Shown here: one piece after another, positions 41,590 to 49,460 of the stretch
How the letters are laid out: every line of letters begins with the position of its first letter
Numbering within the stretch: the first letter of the stretch is position 1
DNA from: Mycolicibacterium vinylchloridicum
GTDB lineage: Bacteria > Actinomycetota > Actinomycetes > Mycobacteriales > Mycobacteriaceae
Length of the DNA stretch: 64,000 nucleotides
Assembly (NCBI RefSeq): GCF_013404075.1
Contig: NZ_JACBJQ010000028.1
Location: forward strand, 1 to 64,000
Direction: 5' to 3'
Notes under the pieces: model-generated
What the model was told of the DNA's origin: nothing
The model's input: the letters and a program-made list of their open reading frames with translations, nothing else
The model's database searches: none
Made by a program: the position numbers and the translations under genes

Positions 41590-43095
41590 TCAACACCGTT
41601 GCCCGGGATCGGGCGCCCGAAGATCGATCAGAAACGCATCACCCGCCGCGCGCACACACGGCGTGCCGGGAATGAATGCCGTGTGTTGGGTGCCCTCGAA
41701 CGTCAGCAGGGGAGCGCCGAGTTCAGCCGCGACCTCGACGCCGACCTGATAGGGCGTGGCCGGATCGCCGGTCGTCGAGATGACCATCACCTTGCCCGGT
41801 CCCGGCCAGGATGCCGGTTGCGGGGCCGCTGCCGGCCTGACCGGCCAGAAGACACACTGGTCGCGAGGAGCGAAACCGGTGAACGAGCCGTAACTCTCGA
41901 AGGGCGCCGCTTCGCGCACCCGCCGGTCGAAGTCGACCCACACCGCGGGATCGCCGGGGTAGGCGGCGTCGACGCATTGGGTCGCCGCCAGCACATTCCA
42001 CTCCGGGCCGTAGTGCCCGGCGGTGTCGCGTCCCAGGAACACGTCGGCGAGTTCGAGCAGATCGTCGGCGGGCTTTCCGTCGCGCAGCGCCCGCAGTCCT
42101 GCGTTCAGCGCCGGCCAGTCGTCCTGGCCGTATAGGGCATACTCCGTCGCGGCGATGGCATCCGAATAACCCAGTCCCCGTGGATCTTTGGTATGTCCAC
42201 GGTGATTCACCAACGGGTCGATCAGGTCGTGGAACCGCGCCACCGATCGCGCCGGGTCGGCACCGAGCGGGCAATCGGGCAGCTGCGCGCAGCTCCGGGC
42301 GAATTCGTCGAAGGCTTGCTGGAATGCCGTGTCCTGGGCGAGATCGTCGGCGATCGGGTCGACCTGGGGGTCCTCCACTCCGTCGAGCAGAGCGGCCCGC
42401 ACCCGGTTGGGAAACATCTCGCCGTAGACGATGCCGAGCATGGTGCCGTAGGACATCCCCACATAGGTGATCTGCTCCTCACCGAGAGCTGCGCGCAGCG
42501 CATCCATGTCGCGCGCGGTGGTCGCCGTGCTCATGCCGGCCAGGAACGCGGCCCCCATATGGTCCAGGCACGCCTGAACGAAGCGGCGGCGCTGATCTTC
42601 GATATGTGTCACACCGGCCGGGCTGTAGTCGACCTGGGGATCGCGTCGCAGTGCGTCGCGCTCGGCATCGGTCAGGCAGTCGAGACCGGGTTCGGAGAAG
42701 CCGACGCCGCGCGGGTCGAAGCCGACGATGTCGAAATGTTGCAGCAGTGCGGAATTCGGGGTGCGCGCGATGTAGTCGCGGACGAACTCGACGGCCGAGG
42801 CCCCGGGACCACCGGGATTCATCATCAGAATGCCGAGCCGCCGTCCTCGAGCCGGCACCCGGATCACCGCCAGGTGTGCCTGTGCGGCTTGCGGATCAGC
42901 CGCGCCGTCCCAGTCGACCGGAACCGTGAACGTGCCGCATTGAGCGGTGGGGGCGTCGCTGGTGTCGAGCCACTCGGCACAGCTGCCCCACGCCAGCGGC
43001 TGCGCCGTTGCCACCGGCATGGCCACCGTGGCTGCGAGCCCGATCGACAGTGCACCGACCGACGCCGCGAACACTCGTCCGGACCTGCTCAACAT
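41590..43095 (-). CDS. Exported alpha/beta hydrolase, TAP-like (CaeA-type)
   Basis: A 501-residue secreted alpha/beta hydrolase. Signal peptide (SRSGRVFAASVGALSIGLAA ... ATAQP) then a catalytic domain with the oxyanion turn MNPGGPGASA, nucleophile elbow GMSYGTMLG, and the C-terminal TAP-like region (GKVMVISTTGDPATPYQVGVEVAAELGAPLLTFEGTQHTAFI), where Asp of GDPATP and His of QHTAF complete the triad. It resembles mycobacterial Rv2223c/Rv2224c-type exported proteases or esterases. The start is set at ATG 43095, where AAGG has good spacing; ATG 43104 is the alternative. Divergent from the hydrolase-LuxR gene only 31 bp away. Confidence 0.88.
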   Translation of the reverse strand: MLSRSGRVFAASVGALSIGLAATVAMPVATAQPLAWGSCAEWLDTSDAPTAQCGTFTVPVDWDGAADPQAAQAHLAVIRVPARGRRLGILMMNPGGPGASAVEFVRDYIARTPNSALLQHFDIVGFDPRGVGFSEPGLDCLTDAERDALRRDPQVDYSPAGVTHIEDQRRRFVQACLDHMGAAFLAGMSTATTARDMDALRAALGEEQITYVGMSYGTMLGIVYGEMFPNRVRAALLDGVEDPQVDPIADDLAQDTAFQQAFDEFARSCAQLPDCPLGADPARSVARFHDLIDPLVNHRGHTKDPRGLGYSDAIAATEYALYGQDDWPALNAGLRALRDGKPADDLLELADVFLGRDTAGHYGPEWNVLAATQCVDAAYPGDPAVWVDFDRRVREAAPFESYGSFTGFAPRDQCVFWPVRPAAAPQPASWPGPGKVMVISTTGDPATPYQVGVEVAAELGAPLLTFEGTQHTAFIPGTPCVRAAGDAFLIDLRAPDPGQRC

Positions 43096-43126
43096 GGCCA
43101 ACATCCTTGCAGGGAGCCGTACGCTC

Positions 43127-44176
43127 ATGGCGATGCTCGACAAGTCCGAGATTCGTTTTCTCCCCGTCGGTGCCCGCCGGCTGGCGTACGAGGTGCGCGG
43201 CGACGGCCCGCCACTGGTCGCGCCCGCTTGGTGGGTGAGTCATCTCGAACTGGACTGGCAGAGCCCGGATGTCCGCCGATTCTGGGAAGGCGTCGCCGAG
43301 GACTACACCCTGATCCGCTACGACCGGCTCGGCGTCGGGATGTCGGACCGCATTGTCGAGCAGGCCGACCTCACCCTCGACGGCGAGGTCACCGTCCTGT
43401 GCGCGCTGCTCGACGAACTCGGGCTCGAGCGGGTTTCGCTCATCGGCGGCTCGTCCGGCAGTTGCACCGCCGTCGCGTTCGCGGCGGCGTTCCCCGAACG
43501 CGTCGAACGTCTGGTCCTGTACGGGTCGTATCCGCACGGCGATGCGCTCACCGCGCCGGGGGTAGGGGACGCGATCGTCGCGGCGGTGCGCGCTCATTGG
43601 GGCCTGGGCGCGCGCATGCTCAGCGACATCTTCCTCGGCAACGCCGACACGGCAGAACACGACCGTTTCTCCCGGCTGCAGCGCGAGTCGGCCACCGCGG
43701 AGACCGCCGCCGCGCTGTTGGAGATGGTCTATCGCCTCGACGTCCGTTCGCAGCTGCCCCTTGTCCGGGCGCCGGCGACGGTCGTGCACCGCCGCGACGA
43801 CCGCGCCGTGCCCTACCGGCTGGGGCGTGAGGTCGCGGCCACGATCGGTGGCGCCACCTTCATCCCGCTGCCCGGCCAATCGCACTTCCCCTGGCACGGT
43901 GACGTCGATTCGGTCGTCCGAGCCTGCCGCCAGGGCCTGGCGCCGCAGCGGCCGCTAGCCGCGGGCGCGGATCAGCCCGGGCCAGTCCCGCTGTCGACGC
44001 GCGAACGCGAGATCCTCGCCTGCGTCGCACACGGTCTCGGTGACCGTGAGATCGCCGGACAGCTCCAGCTGAGCCCGCACACCGTGCACCGCCACGTCGC
44101 GAACATCCGGCGCAAGCTCGGTGCGGCATCGCGCACGGCCGCCGTCGCCCAGGCCGCACGACTCGGTCTCGTATAG
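43127..44176 (+). CDS. Alpha/beta hydrolase fused to a LuxR-type DNA-binding domain
   Basis: A 349-residue two-domain protein. Residues 1 to about 260 are an alpha/beta hydrolase (DYTLIRYDRLGVGMSDR, nucleophile elbow LIGGSSGSCTA, catalytic His in PLPGQSHFPWHGD). Residues about 285-349 are a LuxR/GerE helix-turn-helix (LSTREREILACVAHGLGDREIAGQLQLSPHTVHRHVANIRRKLGAASRTAAVAQA). Such fusions may bind or hydrolyse a ligand to control DNA binding. ATG 43127 with AGGGAG upstream is chosen over 43133 and the upstream 43094. The divergent exported hydrolase is the obvious first target. Confidence 0.88.
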   Translation: MAMLDKSEIRFLPVGARRLAYEVRGDGPPLVAPAWWVSHLELDWQSPDVRRFWEGVAEDYTLIRYDRLGVGMSDRIVEQADLTLDGEVTVLCALLDELGLERVSLIGGSSGSCTAVAFAAAFPERVERLVLYGSYPHGDALTAPGVGDAIVAAVRAHWGLGARMLSDIFLGNADTAEHDRFSRLQRESATAETAAALLEMVYRLDVRSQLPLVRAPATVVHRRDDRAVPYRLGREVAATIGGATFIPLPGQSHFPWHGDVDSVVRACRQGLAPQRPLAAGADQPGPVPLSTREREILACVAHGLGDREIAGQLQLSPHTVHRHVANIRRKLGAASRTAAVAQAARLGLV

Positions 44177-44183
44177 CCGAAAC

Positions 44184-44206
44184 CGGCCATCACCGAAGAA
44201 TGGCCG
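44184..44206 (+). terminator. Small hairpin after the hydrolase-LuxR gene
   Basis: CGGCCAT and ATGGCCG form a 7-bp stem with a 9-nt loop, starting 7 nt after the stop codon. Candidate terminator or mRNA-end hairpin. Confidence 0.4.
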
Positions 44207-44251
44207 CTCTTGGGGAGGCGCCGGCGGTCGTGCGACTCGTAGATTGCCGGC

Positions 44252-44929
44252 ATGACCGAAACCGCTGCCAACGAAACAGGCACCGAAACCCCGACGAGTG
44301 CGTCGTATTCAGCTTGGCTGCGCGTATTCGCCGTGCTGTACGACCCGGTCCTCTGGATCGGGGAGGTGGCGGGCATGCGCCGCCGCCGGCGGGCGCTGGT
44401 GGCCGAGGCGTGCGGACGCGTCGTCGAGATCGGGGCGGGCACCGGGCTGAACGTGAAGCATTATCGCGACGGGCTGGACGACCTCGTGCTCACCGAGCCG
44501 GAACCCGGCATGCGGCGCAAGCTCGCCGGCGCGGTGAGCCGGCGGGGTTTGGCCGCGCGGATCGTCGACAGCCCGGCCGAGAGCCTGCCGTTCACCGACG
44601 CATCCGTCGACACCGTGGTGTCGACGCTCGTCCTGTGCACGGTCGACAACCCGGAACGGGCCCTGCGGGAGATCGCCCGCATCCTGCGCCCGGGCGGACG
44701 GCTGCTGTTCATCGAGCACGTCCGGGCAAGGTCGCGTTTCCTCGCCGCGTGCCAGGACACGCTGTTACGCCCGTGGCGCGGGTTCGCCGGCGGCTGCGTC
44801 TGCAACCGCCCCACCTTGGAGCTGATGCGCGCCAACGGCTTCACTGTCACCGCCGACGATCAGGTGTGGCGCGGGATGCCGGCGATCGTCCGGCCGCTGA
44901 TCGTGGGATCGGCGACCGTCCACCCGTAG
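44252..44929 (+). CDS. Class I SAM-dependent methyltransferase (UbiE-like)
   Basis: A 225-residue methyltransferase: N-terminal extension with LRVFAVLYDPVLWIGEVAGMRRRRRALVAEACGRVVEIGAGTGLNVKHY (motif I), then DSPAESLPFTDASVDTVVSTLVLCTVDNPERALREIARILRPGGRLLFIEHVRARS. The C-terminal CVCNRPTLELMRANGFTVTADDQVWRG is typical of phospholipid- or ubiquinone-type small-molecule methyltransferases, substrate unknown. ATG 44252 follows TAGATT (44240-44245) by 6 nt, so it may be leaderless. The next gene begins 58 nt on. Confidence 0.85.
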   Translation: MTETAANETGTETPTSASYSAWLRVFAVLYDPVLWIGEVAGMRRRRRALVAEACGRVVEIGAGTGLNVKHYRDGLDDLVLTEPEPGMRRKLAGAVSRRGLAARIVDSPAESLPFTDASVDTVVSTLVLCTVDNPERALREIARILRPGGRLLFIEHVRARSRFLAACQDTLLRPWRGFAGGCVCNRPTLELMRANGFTVTADDQVWRGMPAIVRPLIVGSATVHP

Positions 44930-44987
44930 CCGGCGCATCGCCGCGAAACGCACCCCGAATGACACGCCCACGATGCATGCTGGGGGC

Positions 44988-45911
44988 ATGCAGGTCAGTA
45001 TGTTCGGGCAACTCAGTGGATCCGGCACCGGATCGCCCATCGATGCGACGATCGCGAACCTCACGATGCTGCGCGACGAGGGCTTCAAACGGGTATGGAT
45101 GAGCCAATTGCCTTACGAGCCAGACCTTCTCACAGTTCTGGCGGTCGCGTTGCATGAGGTTGACACGATCGAGGTGGCCAGCGGTGTGGTGCCCATCCAG
45201 AATGTGCATCCGATGCTGATGGCGCAGCGCGCCCTGACCGTGAGCCTCGCCTCGGGTGGCCGATTCATCCTCGGGCTGGGCATGACCCATCAGGCGGTCA
45301 CCGAGGGGATGTGGGGCATCCCGTGGGACAAGCCGGTACGCAGACTCAACGAATACCTCGACGGGCTGCTGCCGCTGCTGGAGGGTCAGCCGGCCGCCGC
45401 GGAGGGGGAGACAGTGACCACCCGGGGTGCCCTGATGATCGCCGGGGCACCGCGGCCCGACGTCTATATCGCCGCACTGGGTCCGCAGCTGCTCAAGATC
45501 GCCGGACGGCGCACGGCCGGCACCTGCACCTGGATGACCGGACCCAAGACGCTGGCCGACCATGTCGGGCCTGCGCTGCGGCAGGCCGCCGCCGATGCCG
45601 GACGCGAAGGCGCGGTGCGCGTGGCCGCCTCGCTGCCGATCAGCGTCACCGACGACGTGGACACCGCACGCAAGCAGGCGGCCGAACAATTCGCCATGTA
45701 CGGCCAGCTGCCGTCGTATCGCGCCATGCTGGACCGTGAGGGTTATGCCGGTCCCGCGGATGCCGCCATCATCGGCGATGAGGACACGGTCCGGGGACGG
45801 CTCGACGAGCTTCGGACCGCCGGGGTCGACGAGTACGTGGCGGCGCCGTTCGACCCGTCATCGGAGGGCCGGGCCCGCACCCGGGCACTGTTGCGTTCGT
45901 ACGACGCTTAG
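44988..45911 (+). CDS. LLM-class F420-dependent oxidoreductase
   Basis: A 307-residue luciferase-like TIM-barrel oxidoreductase. It begins MQVSMFGQLSGSGTG, then IDATIANLTMLRDEGFKRVWMSQLPYEPDLLTVLAVALHEVDTIEVASGVVPIQNVHPMLMAQRALTVSLASGGRFILGLGMTHQAVTEGMWG, the family core. The C-terminal GDEDTVRGRLDELRTAGVDEYVAAPF is also typical. F420 rather than FMN is likely for this subgroup in mycobacteria. Start ATG 44988, with no proper ribosome site; 44973 and 45000 are alternatives. Substrate unknown. Confidence 0.85.
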   Translation: MQVSMFGQLSGSGTGSPIDATIANLTMLRDEGFKRVWMSQLPYEPDLLTVLAVALHEVDTIEVASGVVPIQNVHPMLMAQRALTVSLASGGRFILGLGMTHQAVTEGMWGIPWDKPVRRLNEYLDGLLPLLEGQPAAAEGETVTTRGALMIAGAPRPDVYIAALGPQLLKIAGRRTAGTCTWMTGPKTLADHVGPALRQAAADAGREGAVRVAASLPISVTDDVDTARKQAAEQFAMYGQLPSYRAMLDREGYAGPADAAIIGDEDTVRGRLDELRTAGVDEYVAAPFDPSSEGRARTRALLRSYDA

Positions 45912-46106
45912 CTCCTGCGTTGGCGCGGAAAGCGCCACTGAAATACCGGTTTTCACGCCGGCTCGGCGGCCAAAGCCCTGGGGTACGGCCGCGTTACCAA
46001 CGCGTCACGAGCCGTCGGCCATCCCGGGAATGGCTTTTCGCGCCGGTGAGATAGATCACTTGACATCGGCGGAATCGCAGGTAGGGGATCACGGCTTTAA
46101 GCAGGC

Positions 46107-46871
46107 ATGAGCACAGCATTGTTGGGCCGGGCGGCAAAAGTCACGCAGTCGGCGATCTTCGCGGCACTCGCACTAGGCGCCGTCGTCGCGGGTCCCGTGG
46201 CAACCGCCAACGCCGCCGACGACTCGTGTGCCGCCGTCGAGGTCGTCTTCGCCCGCGGCACCTTCGAGGCGCCGGGGGTCGGCGCGACCGGGCAGTCGTT
46301 TGTCGACGCGCTGAACGCCCGGTTGCCGGGTAAGACGGTCGAGGCATACGGGGTCAACTATCCGGCCTCGTTGAACTTCGGGCAGGCGGTCGACGGTGTC
46401 GCCGACGCGGCCAACAAGATTCAGGCGGTCGCCGCCGAATGCCCGGCGACCAAGATCGTGTTGGGCGGTTACTCCCAGGGAGCTGCGGTCGCGGGCTACA
46501 CGACGTCGAGCACGGTTCCCGCGGGAGTAACGCTGCCCGCCAGTATCTCCGGGCCCCTGCCCGCGTCCGTCGCCTCCCATGTCGCCGCGGTTGCTCTGTT
46601 CGGCACGCCGGACGACTGGTTCCTGGGACTGGCGGACCGCAGCGCGCCGCCGATCACCATCGGCGATCTGTACGCCGGTAAGACCATCCAGCTGTGCGCC
46701 CCAGGCGACCCGGTCTGCTATCCGGGCGGCCTGGACCGTTCTGCTCACAGCGCGTACAAGATCAACGGTATGGCCGATCAGGCGGCTGACTTCGTAGTGA
46801 GCAAGCTCGGCGGTCCCGCACCCGAAGCGGTGCTGGTGCAGGCCTCCGCCGACGTCGCCACCGGCAACTGA
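46107..46871 (+). CDS. Cutinase-family secreted esterase
   Basis: A 254-residue exported serine esterase of the mycobacterial cutinase-like (Culp) family. Signal peptide (QSAIFAALALGAVVAGPVATANA-AD). Catalytic Ser123 (GGYSQGAAVAG), Asp201 (CAPGDPVCYPGG) and His214 (RSAHSAY) are present, with the usual disulfide cysteines. Length and motifs match Culp1-7. A TTGACA at 46060-46065 with a degenerate -10 near 46082 could be its promoter. Substrates of the family are lipid esters or phospholipids. Confidence 0.95.
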   Translation: MSTALLGRAAKVTQSAIFAALALGAVVAGPVATANAADDSCAAVEVVFARGTFEAPGVGATGQSFVDALNARLPGKTVEAYGVNYPASLNFGQAVDGVADAANKIQAVAAECPATKIVLGGYSQGAAVAGYTTSSTVPAGVTLPASISGPLPASVASHVAAVALFGTPDDWFLGLADRSAPPITIGDLYAGKTIQLCAPGDPVCYPGGLDRSAHSAYKINGMADQAADFVVSKLGGPAPEAVLVQASADVATGN

Positions 46872-46933
46872 ACGCGTCGGTCGAGAAATCACAATCGAGT
46901 GCGACTGCTCGGGATCTCGGTCACCATGTCGAG

Positions 46934-47560
46934 GTGATCGCATCCCGTTCAGTCGCCTCGATTGTTTCTGTTGTAGCCCTTGCCGTTGGCACTGCGGTCA
47001 CGTCGTGTAGCGCAAGTGAGACCCACGAGCCGCCGGCCGTGGATTACGCGGTCTATGCCGAGTACTCACTGACGAGCAAGCCGATGGTCGCAGGGTGGAA
47101 CACACGGGCGTTCAACAAACGCGAAGTCGAGGAAGGCAAGAACATCAGCCTCGATGACCAGACCGGCGTGGTGACCCTCAAGCCTGGTCGGTATCGCGTC
47201 ACGGCCATGTCACTCGTCAACTATGCCGATCCGGCGAATCCGACCGTCATCCCGACAGTGTCGGCTCCGCCGGCGGGCTATGCGCGCCTTCGGTATCTCA
47301 ACGACGCGCTGCCGCCCGACACCGTCCCGACCGCTGACGTGATCAATGCCAGCAACGCCAAGGCGCTGTCGGTGGGCACGGGAAGCGACGCCAATGCGCT
47401 CCCCAGCTTCATGGATACCTTTCTCACAGTCACCGACGAAGCCAAACTCGTTGTCGAACACCAGGTCGGCGAAGATGTCAAGGGCCTCTACTTGCAGGTC
47501 AACGAGAACAACTCGGTGTGGCACATCAACGCGCGCATCACAATTCAGCGCATCTCCTGA
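46934..47560 (+). CDS. Lipoprotein, unknown function
   Basis: A 208-residue predicted lipoprotein: signal ending in VTSCSAS, then a Glu/His/Pro linker and a beta-rich domain (VDYAVYAEYSLTSKPMVAGWNTRAFNKREVEEGKNISLDDQTGVVTLKPGRYRVTAMSLVNYADP ... VVEHQVGEDVKGLYLQVNENNSVWHINARITIQRI). The repeated strand pattern suggests a jelly-roll or C1q/TNF-like fold: the motif GVVTLKPGRYRV...S and the final ITIQRI recall collagen-like C1q heads, but this is a guess. GTG 46934. Confidence 0.65.
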   Translation: MIASRSVASIVSVVALAVGTAVTSCSASETHEPPAVDYAVYAEYSLTSKPMVAGWNTRAFNKREVEEGKNISLDDQTGVVTLKPGRYRVTAMSLVNYADPANPTVIPTVSAPPAGYARLRYLNDALPPDTVPTADVINASNAKALSVGTGSDANALPSFMDTFLTVTDEAKLVVEHQVGEDVKGLYLQVNENNSVWHINARITIQRIS

Positions 47561-47639
47561 CGCTGGCCTGCGGCTCGGGCACCGCGCGAAATCGACGGTA
47601 AGCGTTTGGCGGCCCGCCGAATGGGGCAGGCTCATCTGC

Positions 47640-47951
47640 ATGAGGAAGCTAATCCGTCGCTCAACAATCCTGACGGCCGCCTTCGCGCCGATCGCCGCCC
47701 TGTCGCTGGTGGCTCCAGCACCCGGTTCAGCGGACCCACTCAACTGCCAGAACGGGGAGTGGTGGGATCCGGTCGCCAACGTCTGCCAGCCGCCGGTGGC
47801 GCCCGTCCCGTTGAATTGCCAGAACGGCGAGTGGTGGGACCCGGCCGCCAACGTCTGCAGGCCGCCGGTCTCGCCGGTACCGCTCAATTGCGACCCCGGA
47901 CAGTATTGGAACCCGATCACCAATGTCTGCCGGCCGCTTGGTCAGTACTAG
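47640..47951 (+). CDS. Secreted mini-protein of three Cys/Trp repeats
   Basis: A 103-residue exported protein: signal (RRSTILTAAFAPIAALSLVAP, cleavage near GSA-DP) and three tandem repeats of about 24 residues. Units 1 and 2 read LNCQNGEWWDP(V/A)ANVC followed by (Q/R)PPV(A/S)PVP; unit 3 is LNCDPGQYWNPITNVCRP. Each has two Cys 13 residues apart (36/49, 60/73, 84/97) that can pair, and aromatic residues between, like a small chitin-binding-type loop. No named domain. Start ATG 47640. The next gene starts inside this one. Confidence 0.75.
   Translation: MRKLIRRSTILTAAFAPIAALSLVAPAPGSADPLNCQNGEWWDPVANVCQPPVAPVPLNCQNGEWWDPAANVCRPPVSPVPLNCDPGQYWNPITNVCRPLGQY
47739..47948 (+). repeat. Three in-frame tandem repeats (72 bp unit, last one 66 bp)
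   Basis: Units at 47739-47810, 47811-47882 and 47883-47948 encode the Cys/Trp repeats. The first two are nearly identical in protein and similar in DNA; the third has diverged, so the array is older than one recent duplication. Confidence 0.85.
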
Positions 47952-48507
47952 GGCCGGGATTGCGGTCTGCGCGGCCGCCGGCGTGGTGGCCGCGAGTGTG
48001 ATCTGGCCACTCGCCTCGGTGCACGTACGAGCCGGGTCGCCGATGCGGATCGGCGTCGGGAAGCCCAGGCAGGATCCAAACTTCCCGACTGTCGACCCGG
48101 TATCTGGCACGCCGGACGCATGGATTTCGGTGGTATGTGCACCGCGTCTCCGTCAGGAGCATATCGGAGGTGACCGATTACCGGCGGCGGGGACCGTATT
48201 GCTTTCACCCAATACGACATTCGACGTACCTCGAGCGACCTACAGCGCAGTATGCCTGGCAACCGATGATTCGGCTTCCGACCCGGTTCTCTTGGCGGCT
48301 CAGTACCTCGACGAAGATTCGATGCAGCTCGATCTCGCCGACAATGGCATCGAGTGGTACTGCTTCGCGGGGCATCAGGGGCGGCTCGTGGTGATTGCCA
48401 CGCGCGCCGATGAGCGCGAGGCGGGACCGAATGGCTTCACCGTCTCACCGGTTCTGCGGCCGCTGACCTCGTACGGATTCAATGTCTACAGCGACCCGGG
48501 GTTGTAG
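47923..48507 (+). CDS. Exported or membrane-anchored protein, unknown function
   Basis: A 194-residue protein with one N-terminal hydrophobic segment (about 11-32, RAGIAVCAAAGVVAASVIWPLASV) and a beta-rich external part (TPDAWISVVCAPRLRQEHIGGDRLPAAGTVLLSPNTTFDVPRATYSAVCLATDDSASDPVLLAAQYLDEDSMQLDLADNGIEWYCFAGHQGRLVVIATRAD). Three external cysteines. Start ATG 47923 lies 29 bp inside the preceding gene in another frame, so its ribosome site is in coding sequence and the start is uncertain. No family recognised. Confidence 0.6.
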   Translation: MSAGRLVSTRAGIAVCAAAGVVAASVIWPLASVHVRAGSPMRIGVGKPRQDPNFPTVDPVSGTPDAWISVVCAPRLRQEHIGGDRLPAAGTVLLSPNTTFDVPRATYSAVCLATDDSASDPVLLAAQYLDEDSMQLDLADNGIEWYCFAGHQGRLVVIATRADEREAGPNGFTVSPVLRPLTSYGFNVYSDPGL

Positions 48508-48525
48508 CAAGAGCTCGGAAAAGCG

Positions 48526-48556
48526 TTGGACTTGAGCCCGTTCCCGTTGATAGCGT
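48526..48556 (+). promoter_or_regulatory. Candidate promoter for the leader peptide/hydrolase transcript
   Basis: TTGGAC (48526-48531) and TAGCGT (48551-48556) fit a mycobacterial housekeeping promoter, with a long 19-nt spacer. The transcript would begin near 48563, about 30 nt before the leader-peptide start. Confidence 0.45.
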
Positions 48557-48593
48557 GCGCGAGACCGTGACTTCACACGAGGAGGTGAGACCC

Positions 48594-48653
48594 ATGAACG
48601 CAGTAGCCAGGTGGGTGCTCCCACTCGTGTTCGCGGTCGGCCATCAGGCGTAG
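48594..48653 (+). CDS. 19-residue leader peptide (uORF)
   Basis: A short ORF encoding MNAVARWVLPLVFAVGHQA, with a near-ideal Shine-Dalgarno (GAGGAGGTGA) 5-7 nt before its ATG. This is far stronger than that of the gene it precedes. The peptide is hydrophobic, like ribosome-arrest leaders. It ends 46 nt before the hydrolase ATG at 48700. Its coding sequence contains a segment (48613-48622) that can pair with itself or with the arm of the downstream hairpin. Expected role: cis-acting translational attenuation. Evidence is from sequence only. Confidence 0.6.
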   Translation: MNAVARWVLPLVFAVGHQA

Positions 48654-48660
48654 GTGTCAC

Positions 48661-48687
48661 CGGGAGCGCCCGAAACAGGCACTCCCG
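48661..48687 (+). promoter_or_regulatory. Hairpin abutting the hydrolase ribosome site (putative attenuator)
   Basis: CGGGAG/CTCCCG plus GCC/GGC form a 9-bp stem (one C-A mismatch) with loop CGAAACA. The hydrolase ribosome site AAAGG (48688-48692) follows directly. GGGAGCGCCC at 48662-48671, its 5-prime arm, can instead pair with GGGTGCTCCC at 48613-48622 in the leader peptide, nine Watson-Crick pairs plus one G:U. The two structures exclude each other. Confidence 0.55.
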
Positions 48688-48699
48688 AAAGGCAACACC

Positions 48700-49449
48700 A
48701 TGCAATTCACTTCTGAGACAACGTCGCACGGCGTCGTCGAACGTCATTTCAATCTCGGCGAGATCACCGGCGTGCTCTGGTCGCCCACGTCCGGCACAGC
48801 CGGCTCGCCGCTACTGCTCATGGGCCATAGTGGCGGCATGCACAAAAGGGCACCGGGGCTGGTGGCGAGTGCACTCCACGGCGTGGCCACCTATGGGTTC
48901 ACCGTCGCCGCCATCGATGCGCCCGGGCACGGTGACCGGCCGCGAAATCGTGAAGATCAGCGGTGGGCTGACGCGATCCATCGGGCCCGGGCAGCGGGGG
49001 AGCCGATCGCCGAGATCGTCATCGATTACAGCTGGTCGCTCGCGCAGCGCGCGGTACCGGAATGGCAGCGAACTCTCGACGCCCTGCAGGCGTTGCCCGA
49101 TATCGGCCTCGGACCGGTCGGCTACGGCGGCATGACGCTAGGTGTGGTGACCGGTGTGCTGTTGGCGGCCGCCGAACCCCGCATCAGAGCCGCGAGCTTC
49201 GGTGCGGCGTTCGTCGATGACGCGCTGATTGAGGCGGCCGGGCGGGTCACCATCCCGATCGAGTACCGGATCCCCTGGGACGATGAAGAATTCAACCGCG
49301 ACTGCGCCGTCGCGCTGTTCACCGCTTTCGCGTCGACGGAGAAGTCGTTGCACGCGCGATCGGGCGGGCACTATCCCGTACCCGACGATGAGCGCGACAG
49401 CTCGGCTCGGTTTTTCGCACGCAACGTCGGGCGACTCGGGGCGAACTAG
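48700..49449 (+). CDS. Alpha/beta hydrolase with Thr at the nucleophile position
   Basis: A 249-residue dienelactone-hydrolase-like alpha/beta fold: LLLMGHSGGMHKR (oxyanion side), VAAIDAPGHGDRP, nucleophile elbow VGYGGMTLG and the His-bearing SGGHYPVPDDE near the C-terminus. In this family the elbow is normally GLSMG; here it is GMTLG with Thr146 in place of Ser. Thr could work weakly, or the protein may bind rather than cleave its ligand. ATG 48700 with AAAGG is chosen. It lies behind a 19-codon leader peptide and an attenuator-like hairpin. Confidence 0.8.
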   Translation: MQFTSETTSHGVVERHFNLGEITGVLWSPTSGTAGSPLLLMGHSGGMHKRAPGLVASALHGVATYGFTVAAIDAPGHGDRPRNREDQRWADAIHRARAAGEPIAEIVIDYSWSLAQRAVPEWQRTLDALQALPDIGLGPVGYGGMTLGVVTGVLLAAAEPRIRAASFGAAFVDDALIEAAGRVTIPIEYRIPWDDEEFNRDCAVALFTAFASTEKSLHARSGGHYPVPDDERDSSARFFARNVGRLGAN

Positions 49450-49460
49450 AATCGGACAGC

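Noticed and set aside
42193..43830. A 545-codon plus-strand frame across the TAP-like hydrolase and the start of the hydrolase-LuxR gene
   Set aside because: It is antisense to one real gene and out of frame with the other; the translation is Arg/His/Gly-rich without any domain.
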